Made by a program: the position numbers and the translations under genes. 64,000 bases of DNA from Bisbaumannia pacifica. Lineage in GTDB: Bacteria > Pseudomonadota > Gammaproteobacteria > Pseudomonadales > Halomonadaceae. Below the pieces are notes generated by a model, which was given only the letters and a program-made list of their open reading frames with translations, made no database searches and was not told where the DNA came from. The stretch covers positions 1 to 64,000 of the forward strand of contig NZ_BJUK01000008.1 in assembly GCF_007989625.1 (NCBI RefSeq), written 5' to 3'. Below are positions 30,847 through 38,671 of this stretch, piece after piece (the first letter of the stretch is position 1; each line of letters begins with the position of its first letter).

Positions 30847-31680
30847 TTGCAAGTAGTGCCCATAAGCCATTCCCCCGACGACACCCCCATCGCCATCCTC
30901 TACCGGGACGCGCACCTGGTGGCGGTGCACAAGCCGAGCGGGCTGCTGGTCCATCGCAGTCCCTTGGCCCGGGGCGAGACCCGCTTCCTGGTGCAGCAGT
31001 TGCGCGACCAGCTGGGGCAGCGGATCTACCCGGTGCATCGCCTGGATCGCCCCACCTCCGGGGTGATGCTCTTCGCCCTGGATTCGCGCACCGCCGCCGA
31101 GCTCAACGCCGCCTTCACCGAGCAGCGTATCCACAAGCGCTACCTGGCGGTGGTGCGCGGCATCGGCCCCGAGGCGGCGCGCCTCGACTACGCCTTGCGG
31201 GAAGAGGATGGGCCCCGCCCCAAGGCCGAGATGCCGGCCCAGGCGGCGCTGACCGAGGTGCGTCGCCTGGATAGCGTGGAGCTGCCGGTGGCGGTGGATC
31301 GCTATCCCCAGAGCCGCTACTCGCTGATGGAGGCGCGCCCCCATAGCGGGCGCCGCCATCAGATCCGCCGGCATCTCTCTCGGCGCGGCTACCCGATCAT
31401 CGGCGACGCCAAGCACGGCAAGGGGGTGCACAACCGCTTCTTCGCCGAACGGCTGGGCTGCCCCCGGCTGCTGCTGGCGGCGGTATCGCTGGGCGTCGAG
31501 CATCCCCGGGAGAGCCGCTGGCTCGACGTCACCGCACCCCTGGATGCCGGCATGACGGCGCTCTTCGAGCGCTTCGGTTGGGCCGGCCATCTGCCCCGCG
31601 GCGGGGTCGCCTGGCATGAGTCGCCGCCCGTGTCCTGGCCTCAGCCCCAGACAGACTCCGAGAATCCCGTTGATGCATAA
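30847..31680 (+). CDS. truC: tRNA pseudouridine(65) synthase TruC
   Basis: The protein of about 275 residues is an RluA-family pseudouridine synthase with catalytic HRLDRPTSGVML (the aspartate after HRL). Its N-terminus AVHKPSGLLVHRS and the PHSGRRHQIRRHL segment match TruC, which modifies U65 of tRNA-Ile and tRNA-Asp. No ATG is available at the start. TTG at 30847 and GTG at 30856 are the candidates, with the AGG at 30842-30844 better spaced for the GTG. Its end overlaps tcdA by 8 nt. Confidence 0.88.
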   Translation: MQVVPISHSPDDTPIAILYRDAHLVAVHKPSGLLVHRSPLARGETRFLVQQLRDQLGQRIYPVHRLDRPTSGVMLFALDSRTAAELNAAFTEQRIHKRYLAVVRGIGPEAARLDYALREEDGPRPKAEMPAQAALTEVRRLDSVELPVAVDRYPQSRYSLMEARPHSGRRHQIRRHLSRRGYPIIGDAKHGKGVHNRFFAERLGCPRLLLAAVSLGVEHPRESRWLDVTAPLDAGMTALFERFGWAGHLPRGGVAWHESPPVSWPQPQTDSENPVDA

Positions 31681-32509
31681 CGACGATTACGACCTGCGTT
31701 TCGGCGGCATCCGCCGCCTCTATGGCCGCCGCGCCAGCGACGCCTTCCGCCACGCCCATGTGGTGGTGGTGGGCGTGGGTGGCGTGGGCAGCTGGACGGT
31801 GGAGGCCCTGGCCCGGGCCGGCATCGGCAAGCTGACCCTGATCGACCTGGACGACGTCTGCGTCTCCAACGTCAATCGCCAGCTCCACGCCCTGGACGGC
31901 ACCATCGGTCGCCCCAAGGTGGAGGTACTGGCGGAACGCTGCCGGGCCATCGCCCCGCAGATGACGGTGGTGGCGGATACCGCCTTCGTGACGCCGGCGA
32001 ACCTGGCCGAGCGCCTGCCCGCGGACGCCGATCATGTGGTGGACGCCATCGACAGCGTGATCGCCAAGGCGGCACTGATCGGCTGGTGCCGGCGCCGCAA
32101 GCTGCCGATCACCGTGACCGGTGCCGCCGGCGGTCAGACCGATCCCACCCGCATCCGGGTGGCGGACCTGGCGCGCACCCAGCACGACCCCCTGCTCGCC
32201 AAGGTGCGCTCGCGGCTGCGCCGGGACTACGGCTTCTCGCGCAATCCCAAGCGACGCTTCGACGTGGAGTGCGTCTACTCCGAGGAGCAGTTGGTCTATC
32301 CCGGTAGCGACGGCGAGGTGTGCCTGCAGAAGCCCGGCGCCGGCAATGCCACCCGCCTCGACTGCGCCGAGGGCTTCGGCGCCGCTACCTTCGTCACCGG
32401 CAGCTTCGGCTTCGCCGCCGCCGCCCGGGTAATGGCTCGCCTCGCCCGCCGCGCCCAGCGCGAGGCGCAGCAGCAAACCACTCAGGAACCCCAGGAGCAG
32501 ACCCCATGA
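31673..32509 (+). CDS. tcdA: tRNA threonylcarbamoyladenosine dehydratase
   Basis: The 278-residue E1/ThiF-like enzyme uses ATP to cyclise t6A37 to ct6A37 in tRNAs. The nucleotide loop GVGGVGSWTVEALAR, the DDVCVSNVNRQ segment and the VDAIDSVIAK region match TcdA (CsdL). The ATG at 31673 gives the normal N-terminus (RFGGIRRLYG near residue 10) and overlaps truC. The window thus holds two enzymes of the same modification path, TsaC and TcdA. A small DUF1653 gene overlaps its stop. Confidence 0.95.
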   Translation: MHNDDYDLRFGGIRRLYGRRASDAFRHAHVVVVGVGGVGSWTVEALARAGIGKLTLIDLDDVCVSNVNRQLHALDGTIGRPKVEVLAERCRAIAPQMTVVADTAFVTPANLAERLPADADHVVDAIDSVIAKAALIGWCRRRKLPITVTGAAGGQTDPTRIRVADLARTQHDPLLAKVRSRLRRDYGFSRNPKRRFDVECVYSEEQLVYPGSDGEVCLQKPGAGNATRLDCAEGFGAATFVTGSFGFAAAARVMARLARRAQREAQQQTTQEPQEQTP

Positions 32510-32739
32510 GCACGACCGTCCCGGCACCCGGTATCTATCGCCACTACAAGGGCCCCCTGTATGAAGTGATGGGCCTGGCCCGGCATAGCGAGACCGAGGA
32601 GCCACTGGTGGTCTATCGCGCGCTCTATGGGGAGTACGGCCTCTGGGTCCGCCCCCTGGCGATGTTTACCGAGACGGTGGTGAAAGACGGCGAGGAGCAG
32701 CCGCGCTTCGCGCTGGAGAAGGCCTTTCGCCACGGCTAA
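32506..32739 (+). CDS. DUF1653 small protein
   Basis: The 77-residue protein matches the DUF1653 pattern: GIYRHYKGPLYEVMGLARHSETEE, then VVYRALYGEYGLWVRPLAMF and a C-terminal RF(A) segment. The family is common and small, and its biochemical role is not established. The ATG overlaps the tcdA stop, giving translational coupling in the truC-tcdA transcript. It is convergent with the MCE operon 9 nt away. Confidence 0.88.
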   Translation: MSTTVPAPGIYRHYKGPLYEVMGLARHSETEEPLVVYRALYGEYGLWVRPLAMFTETVVKDGEEQPRFALEKAFRHG

Positions 32740-32748
32740 AAGCGCGGA

Positions 32749-33324
32749 CTACTCCGGCAGGCCATCGAGCCAGGCCAACAACTCCGCGAGCCAAGTCTCC
32801 AACAGCCGCTGCTGGGCGGCCAGCCCCGGCAGGGGCCCCGCGGGGGTAAAGACGGTGCGGTCCGACCAGCGCCACTGGGCCACCACTCGCTCGTCCCGAT
32901 AGAGGCTACTGCGCAGGGCGATCCGCGCCATGGGCGCCTCGCCCCGATAGTCATGCAGCCACTCCACCACCTCGATCTCCAGGCGCGGGTCGCCTCCCTG
33001 CTGAATGGCTCCCACCAGGCCGCTGCGGGTCAACTGCTCGACCACCAGGTCACCCAGTTGCTGGCCCAGCGGCGCCCCCCAGCGCACCCGGGCATAGGGG
33101 CGACGCAGGAAGTCTTCCTCGCTGTAGAGCAGGTCGTGGGGATCCACCGCGGCGCCGATACGTGGCGACTCCACGCTCAGGCGCGCCAGCTTCTCGGCGT
33201 AGGTGGCGGGCGCCGCCACCGGCTCCAGGCGCAGCGGGGTGGGTGCCTCCCGGCTCACCGCCCCGGCACACCCCGCCAGCAGCAGGCCGCATAACAGCAC
33301 AGGGAGTAGGCGTGACATACGCAT
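32749..33324 (-). CDS. ABC-type transport auxiliary lipoprotein (PqiC-like)
   Basis: The 191-residue protein has a lipoprotein signal with lipobox LLAGC and an ABC_trans_aux-type domain (for example SPRIGAAVDPHDLLYSEEDFLRRPYARVRWGAPL). Members of this family accompany MCE transporters and link them to the outer membrane, as PqiC does in the Pqi system. It is the last gene of the minus-strand operon with the permease, ATPase and MlaD-like subunit. The ATG at 33324 has an AAGGAG site. Confidence 0.88.
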   Translation of the reverse strand: MRMSRLLPVLLCGLLLAGCAGAVSREAPTPLRLEPVAAPATYAEKLARLSVESPRIGAAVDPHDLLYSEEDFLRRPYARVRWGAPLGQQLGDLVVEQLTRSGLVGAIQQGGDPRLEIEVVEWLHDYRGEAPMARIALRSSLYRDERVVAQWRWSDRTVFTPAGPLPGLAAQQRLLETWLAELLAWLDGLPE

Positions 33325-33345
33325 AAGCGCTCCTTGCTTGGGGAG

Positions 33346-34263
33346 TTATCGCTCGCCGGGCCCCGGCGGATGGCGCTCGGGACCAAACAGCAACTGGCGT
33401 GGATTGGCCTCCAGCTCCCGGGTCAGCGTCGCCAACTCCTCCACCAGGCGATCGAAGCGGCGCAGGGTCTGGCGCGCCTGCTCGCCGGTCAGGCTGAAGC
33501 TCTCGCTGGCTCCACGGGTCAGTTGCTCCAGGGTCGAGCCCAGCTCCGCCAGCACGCCGCGGGCCTCGTCGCCCAGGCCATCCAGATCGGCCAGGGCCCC
33601 ACCGGAGAAGCGCTCCAGCCGGGTGCTGATCACCGCCAGGTTATCCAGGGTGGTCTGGAAGCTGGCCATGGCCTCGTCGTCCAACAGGGCCTCGAGGCGC
33701 TCGGCGCTGCCCGCCACGCTCTCCAGCAGCCGCGCGACCGAGTCACGGTTCTCCTCACCCAGCAGGGCCTCGATACTGGCACCGATGCCGTCCAACCGCT
33801 CGGCCATCAAGTCGACCCGATCTAGGGCCTCACCCAGGACCTGATCGAGCTGAAAGAGTCGCGACGGTTGATAGGCGATCGCGGGCGGCGGCCCCCCTTG
33901 CGGCAGGGCCGGCCCCTCGCCGCCGGAAAGCTCGACGCTGCTGCGCCCGGTCAGCAGCTGGCTGCGCAGCGTCGCCACGGTGCCTTCGCGCAACGGGTAG
34001 TCGGGAGCGACGCGCAGCAGCAACTCGATGCGCTCCAGGTCGGGGCTCAGGCGAATCGCCTCTACGAAACCCACCTCGACGCCCCGGTAGGTGACGGTGG
34101 CCCGCTCGCTGAGGCCGGCCACCGACTCGCTGACCTCGACCCGGTAGCGCAGGTAGTCGGACTGGTCCCGATCCCCGGCCAGCCACACCACCATGCCGAC
34201 CAGCAGCAGTGAGAGCCCCAGCACGAAGCCCCCCACCAGGGCGGGATTGATGCGTGTCTGCAT
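33346..34263 (-). CDS. MCE (MlaD-like) substrate-binding subunit of lipid ABC transporter
   Basis: The 305-residue protein has one N-terminal transmembrane helix (about residues 8-28) and a single MCE domain (about 38-115, including ATVTYRGVEVGFV and LLTGRSSVEL). A long helical C-terminus (about 135-300) follows, predicted to extend through the periplasm. Single-MCE proteins hexamerise on the ABC permease and shuttle phospholipids across the periplasm. The C-terminal helix is far longer than in E. coli MlaD (about 183 aa), so the complex probably forms a longer needle. Confidence 0.9.
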   Translation of the reverse strand: MQTRINPALVGGFVLGLSLLLVGMVVWLAGDRDQSDYLRYRVEVSESVAGLSERATVTYRGVEVGFVEAIRLSPDLERIELLLRVAPDYPLREGTVATLRSQLLTGRSSVELSGGEGPALPQGGPPPAIAYQPSRLFQLDQVLGEALDRVDLMAERLDGIGASIEALLGEENRDSVARLLESVAGSAERLEALLDDEAMASFQTTLDNLAVISTRLERFSGGALADLDGLGDEARGVLAELGSTLEQLTRGASESFSLTGEQARQTLRRFDRLVEELATLTRELEANPRQLLFGPERHPPGPGER

Positions 34264-34272
34264 AACGACTCC

Positions 34273-35049
34273 TCAGCCCCCTCCCGGTGCACGAAAACGC
34301 GCGGCGCGGGCATTGCCGAAATAGCGGGCGATCTCCGGTTCGCGACTCTCGCTCAGCTCGGTCGCCGGAGCCACCGCCAGCACCCGTCCCTGGCCCAGGT
34401 AGGCGACCCGATCGGTGACGGTGAACAGCGAGTCCAGGTCATGGGTGACCAGCACCAGGGTCAGGCCCAAGGCATGACGCAGGGTATTGAGCAGGGCGTC
34501 CAGTTCGGCGGCACTGACCGGGTCGAGGCCGGCGCTGGGCTCGTCCAGCAACAATAGTTCCGGGTCCAGGGCCAGGGCCCGGGCGACACCCGCCCGCTTG
34601 AGCATACCGCCGGAGAGTTCCCGGGGATAGCGCTCCGCCGCCGCCGCGGGCAGCCCCACCAGGGCGATCTTGAGGCGCGCGAACTCCTCGACCAGGGTCG
34701 CCGGCAGGTCGCTGTGCTCACTCAGCGGCAGCATGACGTTCTCCAGCACCGTCAGCGAAGAGAACAGCGCCCCCTGCTGGAACATCACCCCGATGCGCCG
34801 GCGCACCGGGATCAGGGTCGCCTCGTCCATGGCGCTGTCGAGCCGCTCGCCGAACAGCGCCAGCTCGCCGGCGCTGGGCGCCTTGAGCAGGGAGATCACC
34901 GACAGCAGCACCGACTTGCCGCTGCCGCTGCCCCCCACCAGCCCCAGGGCCTCGCCACGGCGCACCTCCAGGTCGACGCCGCGGTGTACCCGGGTGGCAC
35001 CGAAGCGGGTCTCGATAGCGCGCAAGCGGATCGGTGTGGGCACGTCCAT
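34273..35049 (-). CDS. MlaF-like ABC ATPase of lipid transporter
   Basis: The 258-residue ATPase has Walker A GGSGSGKSV, the ABC signature LSGGM and Walker B LLLLDEPSAGLD with a downstream H-loop THD. The N-terminus after the ATG at 35049 aligns with MlaF-type proteins. It starts 2 nt after the permease stop, so the two subunits are translated together. It energises the MCE lipid transport complex at the inner membrane. Confidence 0.92.
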   Translation of the reverse strand: MDVPTPIRLRAIETRFGATRVHRGVDLEVRRGEALGLVGGSGSGKSVLLSVISLLKAPSAGELALFGERLDSAMDEATLIPVRRRIGVMFQQGALFSSLTVLENVMLPLSEHSDLPATLVEEFARLKIALVGLPAAAAERYPRELSGGMLKRAGVARALALDPELLLLDEPSAGLDPVSAAELDALLNTLRHALGLTLVLVTHDLDSLFTVTDRVAYLGQGRVLAVAPATELSESREPEIARYFGNARAARFRAPGGG

Positions 35050-35051
35050 GC

Positions 35052-36152
35052 CTACCACCCCAGTTCGTTGAAGAGGATCGAGAAGAGCGCATCCAGCACG
35101 ATCACCCAGAAGATCGACTGCACCACGCTGGCGGTGGTGTTGCGGCCGATGCTTTCCGCATCGCCCCGGGCGCGCATGCCCTCGCTGCAGCCCACCAGGG
35201 CGATCACCATGCCGAAGACCACCGACTTGCCGATGCCCACCCAGAAGTGCTGGGCCGCCACCACCTCCGGCACCCGCCGGTAAAAGGTCTCGAAGCCCAC
35301 CCCCAGCAGGCCGTCGGCCACCAGGATGGCCCCCACCAGGCCGGCGGCATTGGCCAGGGCGGTGAGCAGCGGCATGGCGATCACCAGCCCCAGCCACTTG
35401 GGCAGCAGCAATCGCTCCACCGGGGAGAGTCCCAGGGTCATCAGGGCATCGATCTCGCGGTTGCCGCGCATGGTGGCGAGCTCCGCGGTAAAGGCGGCCC
35501 CAGAGCGGCCGGCGACAATGATGGCGGTGATCAGGGGGCCGAACTCGCGGAACAGGGTCAGGGTGACCAGCTCGACGATAAAGATATTGGCGCCGAACAG
35601 GCGCAGTTGAATGCCGCCCTGGTAGGCCAGCACGCCGCCCAGCAGGAACGCCAGCAGGGCGATGATGGGCACCGCCATGGCACCGCTGGCGGTGAGCACA
35701 TTGAGGGTCTCGCGCCAGCGCAGGCGGCGAGGATCACGGAGCAGAGCCAATAGCGCCAGCAGCAGCTGGCCGAGGATGGTGAGCAGGGAGCGAAGGCTTG
35801 CCAGGGGCGCCAGACCCCGCTCGCCGATCCGGTGCAGGACGCCCCGCCGAGGCGAGGCCGACCTCGGGGCCTCGGCCGCGGCCCCTTGCACCAGGGTCAC
35901 AAGCGGCTGCCAGCGGGGATCGAGCCCTTCGGGAGGGCCGCCATCGCCGAGCAGGCCGATCAGCCGCGCTCCATTGCTGTCCAGGCGTGTCAGGTCATGG
36001 GCCACCAGCCGCCAGGGCGCCTGGGGTGCCAGGGCAAGCGCCTCGTCGGCCACCGCCGAGAGGCGCAGGGTGGTCCAGTCGCCCTCCAGATGGAGGCTCT
36101 GGCCCACGACCCTGAGGGCCGCCGCGGGGGACGGGGATAATGGCGCCGACAT
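35052..36152 (-). CDS. MlaE-like permease with N-terminal STAS-like domain
   Basis: The 366-residue protein joins an N-terminal STAS-like domain (about residues 10-95; DLTRLDSNGARLIGLLGD is the conserved loop) to a MlaE permease domain with five or six hydrophobic helices. The permease contains PLITAIIVAGRSGAAFTAELATM and EIDALMTLGLSPVERLLLPK. In E. coli Mla the STAS domain is a separate protein, MlaB; here it is fused. Gene order permease-ATPase-MCE-lipoprotein differs from mlaFEDCB. The ATG at 36152 is preceded by AGGAGGG. Confidence 0.9.
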   Translation of the reverse strand: MSAPLSPSPAAALRVVGQSLHLEGDWTTLRLSAVADEALALAPQAPWRLVAHDLTRLDSNGARLIGLLGDGGPPEGLDPRWQPLVTLVQGAAAEAPRSASPRRGVLHRIGERGLAPLASLRSLLTILGQLLLALLALLRDPRRLRWRETLNVLTASGAMAVPIIALLAFLLGGVLAYQGGIQLRLFGANIFIVELVTLTLFREFGPLITAIIVAGRSGAAFTAELATMRGNREIDALMTLGLSPVERLLLPKWLGLVIAMPLLTALANAAGLVGAILVADGLLGVGFETFYRRVPEVVAAQHFWVGIGKSVVFGMVIALVGCSEGMRARGDAESIGRNTTASVVQSIFWVIVLDALFSILFNELGW

Positions 36153-36182
36153 AGCCCTCCTGGCATGACGCCGGCCCACGAC

Positions 36183-36659
36183 TCAGTCGGCGGCGTGCAT
36201 CTGCTTCTGCAGGTAATTTTCGAGGCCCACCTTATCGATCAGGCCCAGCTCGGTCTCCAGGTGATCGATATGCTCTTCTTCCTCGTCGAGGATATGCCGG
36301 AAGAGGTCGCGGCTCACATAGTCCTTGACCTTCTCGCAGTGGGTAATGGCCTCGATCAGGTCCTTGCGCGCCTTGTGCTCCAGCTTGAGGTCGCACTCGA
36401 GCATCTCGCGGGTATTCTCGCCGATCAACAGCTTGCCATAGTCCTGCAGGTTGGGCAGTCCTTCGAGGAAGAGGATACGCTCGATCAGGGTATCGGCGTG
36501 CTTCATCTCCTCGATGGACTCCTCGTACTCCCACTTGGCCAGGGCCTTCAGGCCCCAGTCCTGGTACATCTTGGCATGCAGGTAATACTGGTTGATGGCC
36601 ACCAGCTCATTGCCGAGCACGGTATTGAGGTAGCCGATGACCTTGGCGTCGCCTTTCAT
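36183..36659 (-). CDS. bfr: Bacterioferritin
   Basis: The 158-residue ferritin-like protein stores iron in a 24-subunit shell. The ferroxidase ligands are in place: E18, E51, H54, E94, E127 and H130 by position. The haem-binding methionine M52 (EEMKHAD) marks it as a true bacterioferritin. It is next to bfd, whose product releases the iron, but is separated by 181 nt. The 5' region (36660-36780) is AT-rich. Confidence 0.96.
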   Translation of the reverse strand: MKGDAKVIGYLNTVLGNELVAINQYYLHAKMYQDWGLKALAKWEYEESIEEMKHADTLIERILFLEGLPNLQDYGKLLIGENTREMLECDLKLEHKARKDLIEAITHCEKVKDYVSRDLFRHILDEEEEHIDHLETELGLIDKVGLENYLQKQMHAAD

Positions 36660-36840
36660 GGGAATCTCCTCGCTGGTTCTGGATGCCAGGCACGACTCGG
36701 CGCACCTTCGGCAGGGGACTCCGAAAGTATGCGACAGAACTTATTAATTTTCCATGAATAACAGCAGGTTACGAGAAGTTATCAGGTGCGGGGAATTACC
36801 GCCGGAGAGCGAAAACAGGAATGCGTTAGGTTCACGAGGC

Positions 36841-37047
36841 TCACACCGCGTAGGCGAGGTCTTGGGCGGCCAGGCTCATCTCCTCGGAAATGGCCTCACG
36901 CATGATGCCCTTGCCGGTGCCGGCACACTTGCCGCACTGAGTGGCGCAACCGGTGCGCTCGCGCACTTCACGCCAGCTACGCGCGCCCTCTTCCACGGCG
37001 TCGCGGATGGCCCGGTCGTTTACTCCCTTGCACAGACAGACATACAT
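36841..37047 (-). CDS. bfd: Bacterioferritin-associated ferredoxin
   Basis: The 68-residue protein carries four cysteines binding a [2Fe-2S] cluster in the Bfd pattern: CLC at the start (C4, C6) and CATQCGKC later. Bfd docks on bacterioferritin and passes electrons to mobilise stored iron under starvation. The ATG at 37047 has an AGGA site and matches the usual MYVCLCKGV start. A slightly upstream ATG at 37068 has no support. Two Fur-like boxes lie directly upstream, fitting iron-repressed expression. Confidence 0.95.
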   Translation of the reverse strand: MYVCLCKGVNDRAIRDAVEEGARSWREVRERTGCATQCGKCAGTGKGIMREAISEEMSLAAQDLAYAV

Positions 37048-37080
37048 GCGGGTGTCCTCGCGATTCATTACGAGAACAAA

Positions 37081-37095
37081 TGTAAATGATTCGCA
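37081..37095. promoter_or_regulatory. Fur-box-like site 1 upstream of bfd
   Basis: TGTAAATGATTCGCA matches the 15-bp Fur core TGATAATGATTATCA at 11 of 15 positions. It lies 34 nt upstream of the bfd start, downstream of or overlapping the expected promoter. Confidence 0.6.
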
Positions 37096-37114
37096 GAGAC
37101 TATGGCAACCCCCT

Positions 37115-37129
37115 TGCGAATCATTAGCA
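37115..37129. promoter_or_regulatory. Fur-box-like site 2 upstream of bfd
   Basis: The minus-strand reading TGCTAATGATTCGCA matches the Fur core TGATAATGATTATCA at 12 of 15 positions. It starts 34 bp from the first site. A TTGCCA hexamer lies between the boxes and could serve as the -35 of a bfd promoter. Confidence 0.65.
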
Positions 37130-37130
37130 A

Positions 37131-37571
37131 TTACTTCTTTGGTAGTACGACCACCCGACTGCCCGAGGCGATATCCGACCAGCTACGCTTCTCGCCATCG
37201 AAGAGGACCCACCAGTAGCCGAGCCCCAGGGCGACCCAGGAGGCCAGGCCGACGAAGAAACGCAGCAGCGCCTGAGTCAGGCTGATGCGTGCTCCCTCGG
37301 GCGTCTGGATGCGCAGCCGCCAGGCCTGCATGCCCAGGGTCATGCCGCCGCGCATCCAGGAGAAGGCGAAAAACGCGAAGGTGGCCACCAGGAGCACGCT
37401 ATGGAAGAGCGGAGTCTCGTTGGCCTCGCCACCGTTGAGGGCCACGGCGACGAACCCCAGCACCATCCACAGGGCGATCACCACCAGGGTATCGTAGAGC
37501 ATGGCGCCCAGACGGCGTCCCAACCCGGCGGGCCAGGTGCGATCCAGGTCGGAAAAACGGCCTCGTTGCAT
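37131..37571 (-). CDS. RDD-family membrane protein
   Basis: The 146-residue protein has the RDD signature near its start (GLGRRLGAMLYDTLVV) and about three hydrophobic helices. RDD proteins are small membrane proteins; some have been linked to ion or compatible-solute stress in halophiles, but no general function is known. It lies 35 nt after lptG on the same strand and may be its distal operon partner. Its 3' end adjoins the Fur-box region of bfd. Confidence 0.85.
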   Translation of the reverse strand: MQRGRFSDLDRTWPAGLGRRLGAMLYDTLVVIALWMVLGFVAVALNGGEANETPLFHSVLLVATFAFFAFSWMRGGMTLGMQAWRLRIQTPEGARISLTQALLRFFVGLASWVALGLGYWWVLFDGEKRSWSDIASGSRVVVLPKK

Positions 37572-37606
37572 CGATTTGCGTCCTCATCTTGCGAATGGGT
37601 GCCGGC

Positions 37607-38671
37607 TTAGCCCGAGCGGCGCAGCAGATAGAGCCCCAGGGCGGCACATAGCAGGGTCGGGCCCAGTACCGCCCAAGCCGGCGAGAAGCCGAACAGGGTC
37701 GAGGCCGGCGCCAGCAGGTCCTGCAGGTACTTGAAGCCGAGGCCGGTGATCACCCCGTAGAAGACCCGGGTCCCGGCGGCCACGCTGCGCAGCGGCCCGA
37801 ACACGAAGGAGGCCGCCACCAGCACCAGGGAGGCCAGGGTCAGCGGCATCAGCAGCTTCTGCCAGAAATAGAGCAGCGGCTGGGTGGCCTGGAGCCCCTG
37901 GGCCCGCTGGAAGCGGGCATAGGCCCAGAGTTCGCTGGGCGCCTGACTCTCCACGTCCCGCAGCAGGCGCTCGAGCTGCTGCGGGGTGAACCGGGTCTCC
38001 CAGGCCAGGGTGTCGTGCTGGGCCACTCGGGTGCGTTCGTCCTCGAAGCGGGTCACCGCCACCTCTTCCAGGCGCCAGGCCTCGCCCTCCCACACCGCCC
38101 GGGCCGCCTGGGTCGCACTGCGCAGGCGGTCCCCCTCGAACTCGTAGCGGGTCAGCTCGATCACGGTATCATCGGCACGGATGGCGCCGAAGCGGTAGAA
38201 GGTATCCCCCTCCCGCTGCCAGCCGCCGCTCTGGGAGAGCACGGCGCCCTCCCCCTGCATCTTCTCCAGCCGCCAGGCGGTGGCGAATTGTTCGCTACGC
38301 GGGCTGACGAACTCGGCGATGCCCAGCAGCACCACGACGATCAGCAGCACGGGTTTCATCACCCCCCAGAGGATCCGCGTCAGGGAGCGGCCCGCCGCTC
38401 GCATCACGGTCAACTCGTTGCTGGAAGCCATGCCCCCCAGGCCGATCAGGGCACCGATCAGCACCGCCACCGGGGCATACTGGTAGAGCCGCCAGGGCAG
38501 GCGCATCAGCAGATAGAGCAACACCTGGAAGGCGCCATAGTCGCCCCGGACGTCATCCAGGTCATTGATATAGGTGATCACCAGATCCAGGCCCAGCAGC
38601 ACCACCTGGACCACGATGATGGCGGCCAGCACATTGCGGGCGATATAGCGGTCGAGACGATCGGCCAGCAT
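37607..38671 (-). CDS. lptG: LPS export permease LptG
   Basis: The 354-residue protein is one of the two permeases of the LptB2FG complex that extracts lipopolysaccharide from the inner membrane. It has the six-helix arrangement with a large periplasmic beta-jellyroll between helices 3 and 4 (about residues 130-265). The start LDRYIARNVLAAIIVVQ is typical of LptG. Its ATG shares a base with the lptF stop (TGATG), so the two are translationally coupled. Confidence 0.95.
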   Translation of the reverse strand: MLADRLDRYIARNVLAAIIVVQVVLLGLDLVITYINDLDDVRGDYGAFQVLLYLLMRLPWRLYQYAPVAVLIGALIGLGGMASSNELTVMRAAGRSLTRILWGVMKPVLLIVVVLLGIAEFVSPRSEQFATAWRLEKMQGEGAVLSQSGGWQREGDTFYRFGAIRADDTVIELTRYEFEGDRLRSATQAARAVWEGEAWRLEEVAVTRFEDERTRVAQHDTLAWETRFTPQQLERLLRDVESQAPSELWAYARFQRAQGLQATQPLLYFWQKLLMPLTLASLVLVAASFVFGPLRSVAAGTRVFYGVITGLGFKYLQDLLAPASTLFGFSPAWAVLGPTLLCAALGLYLLRRSG

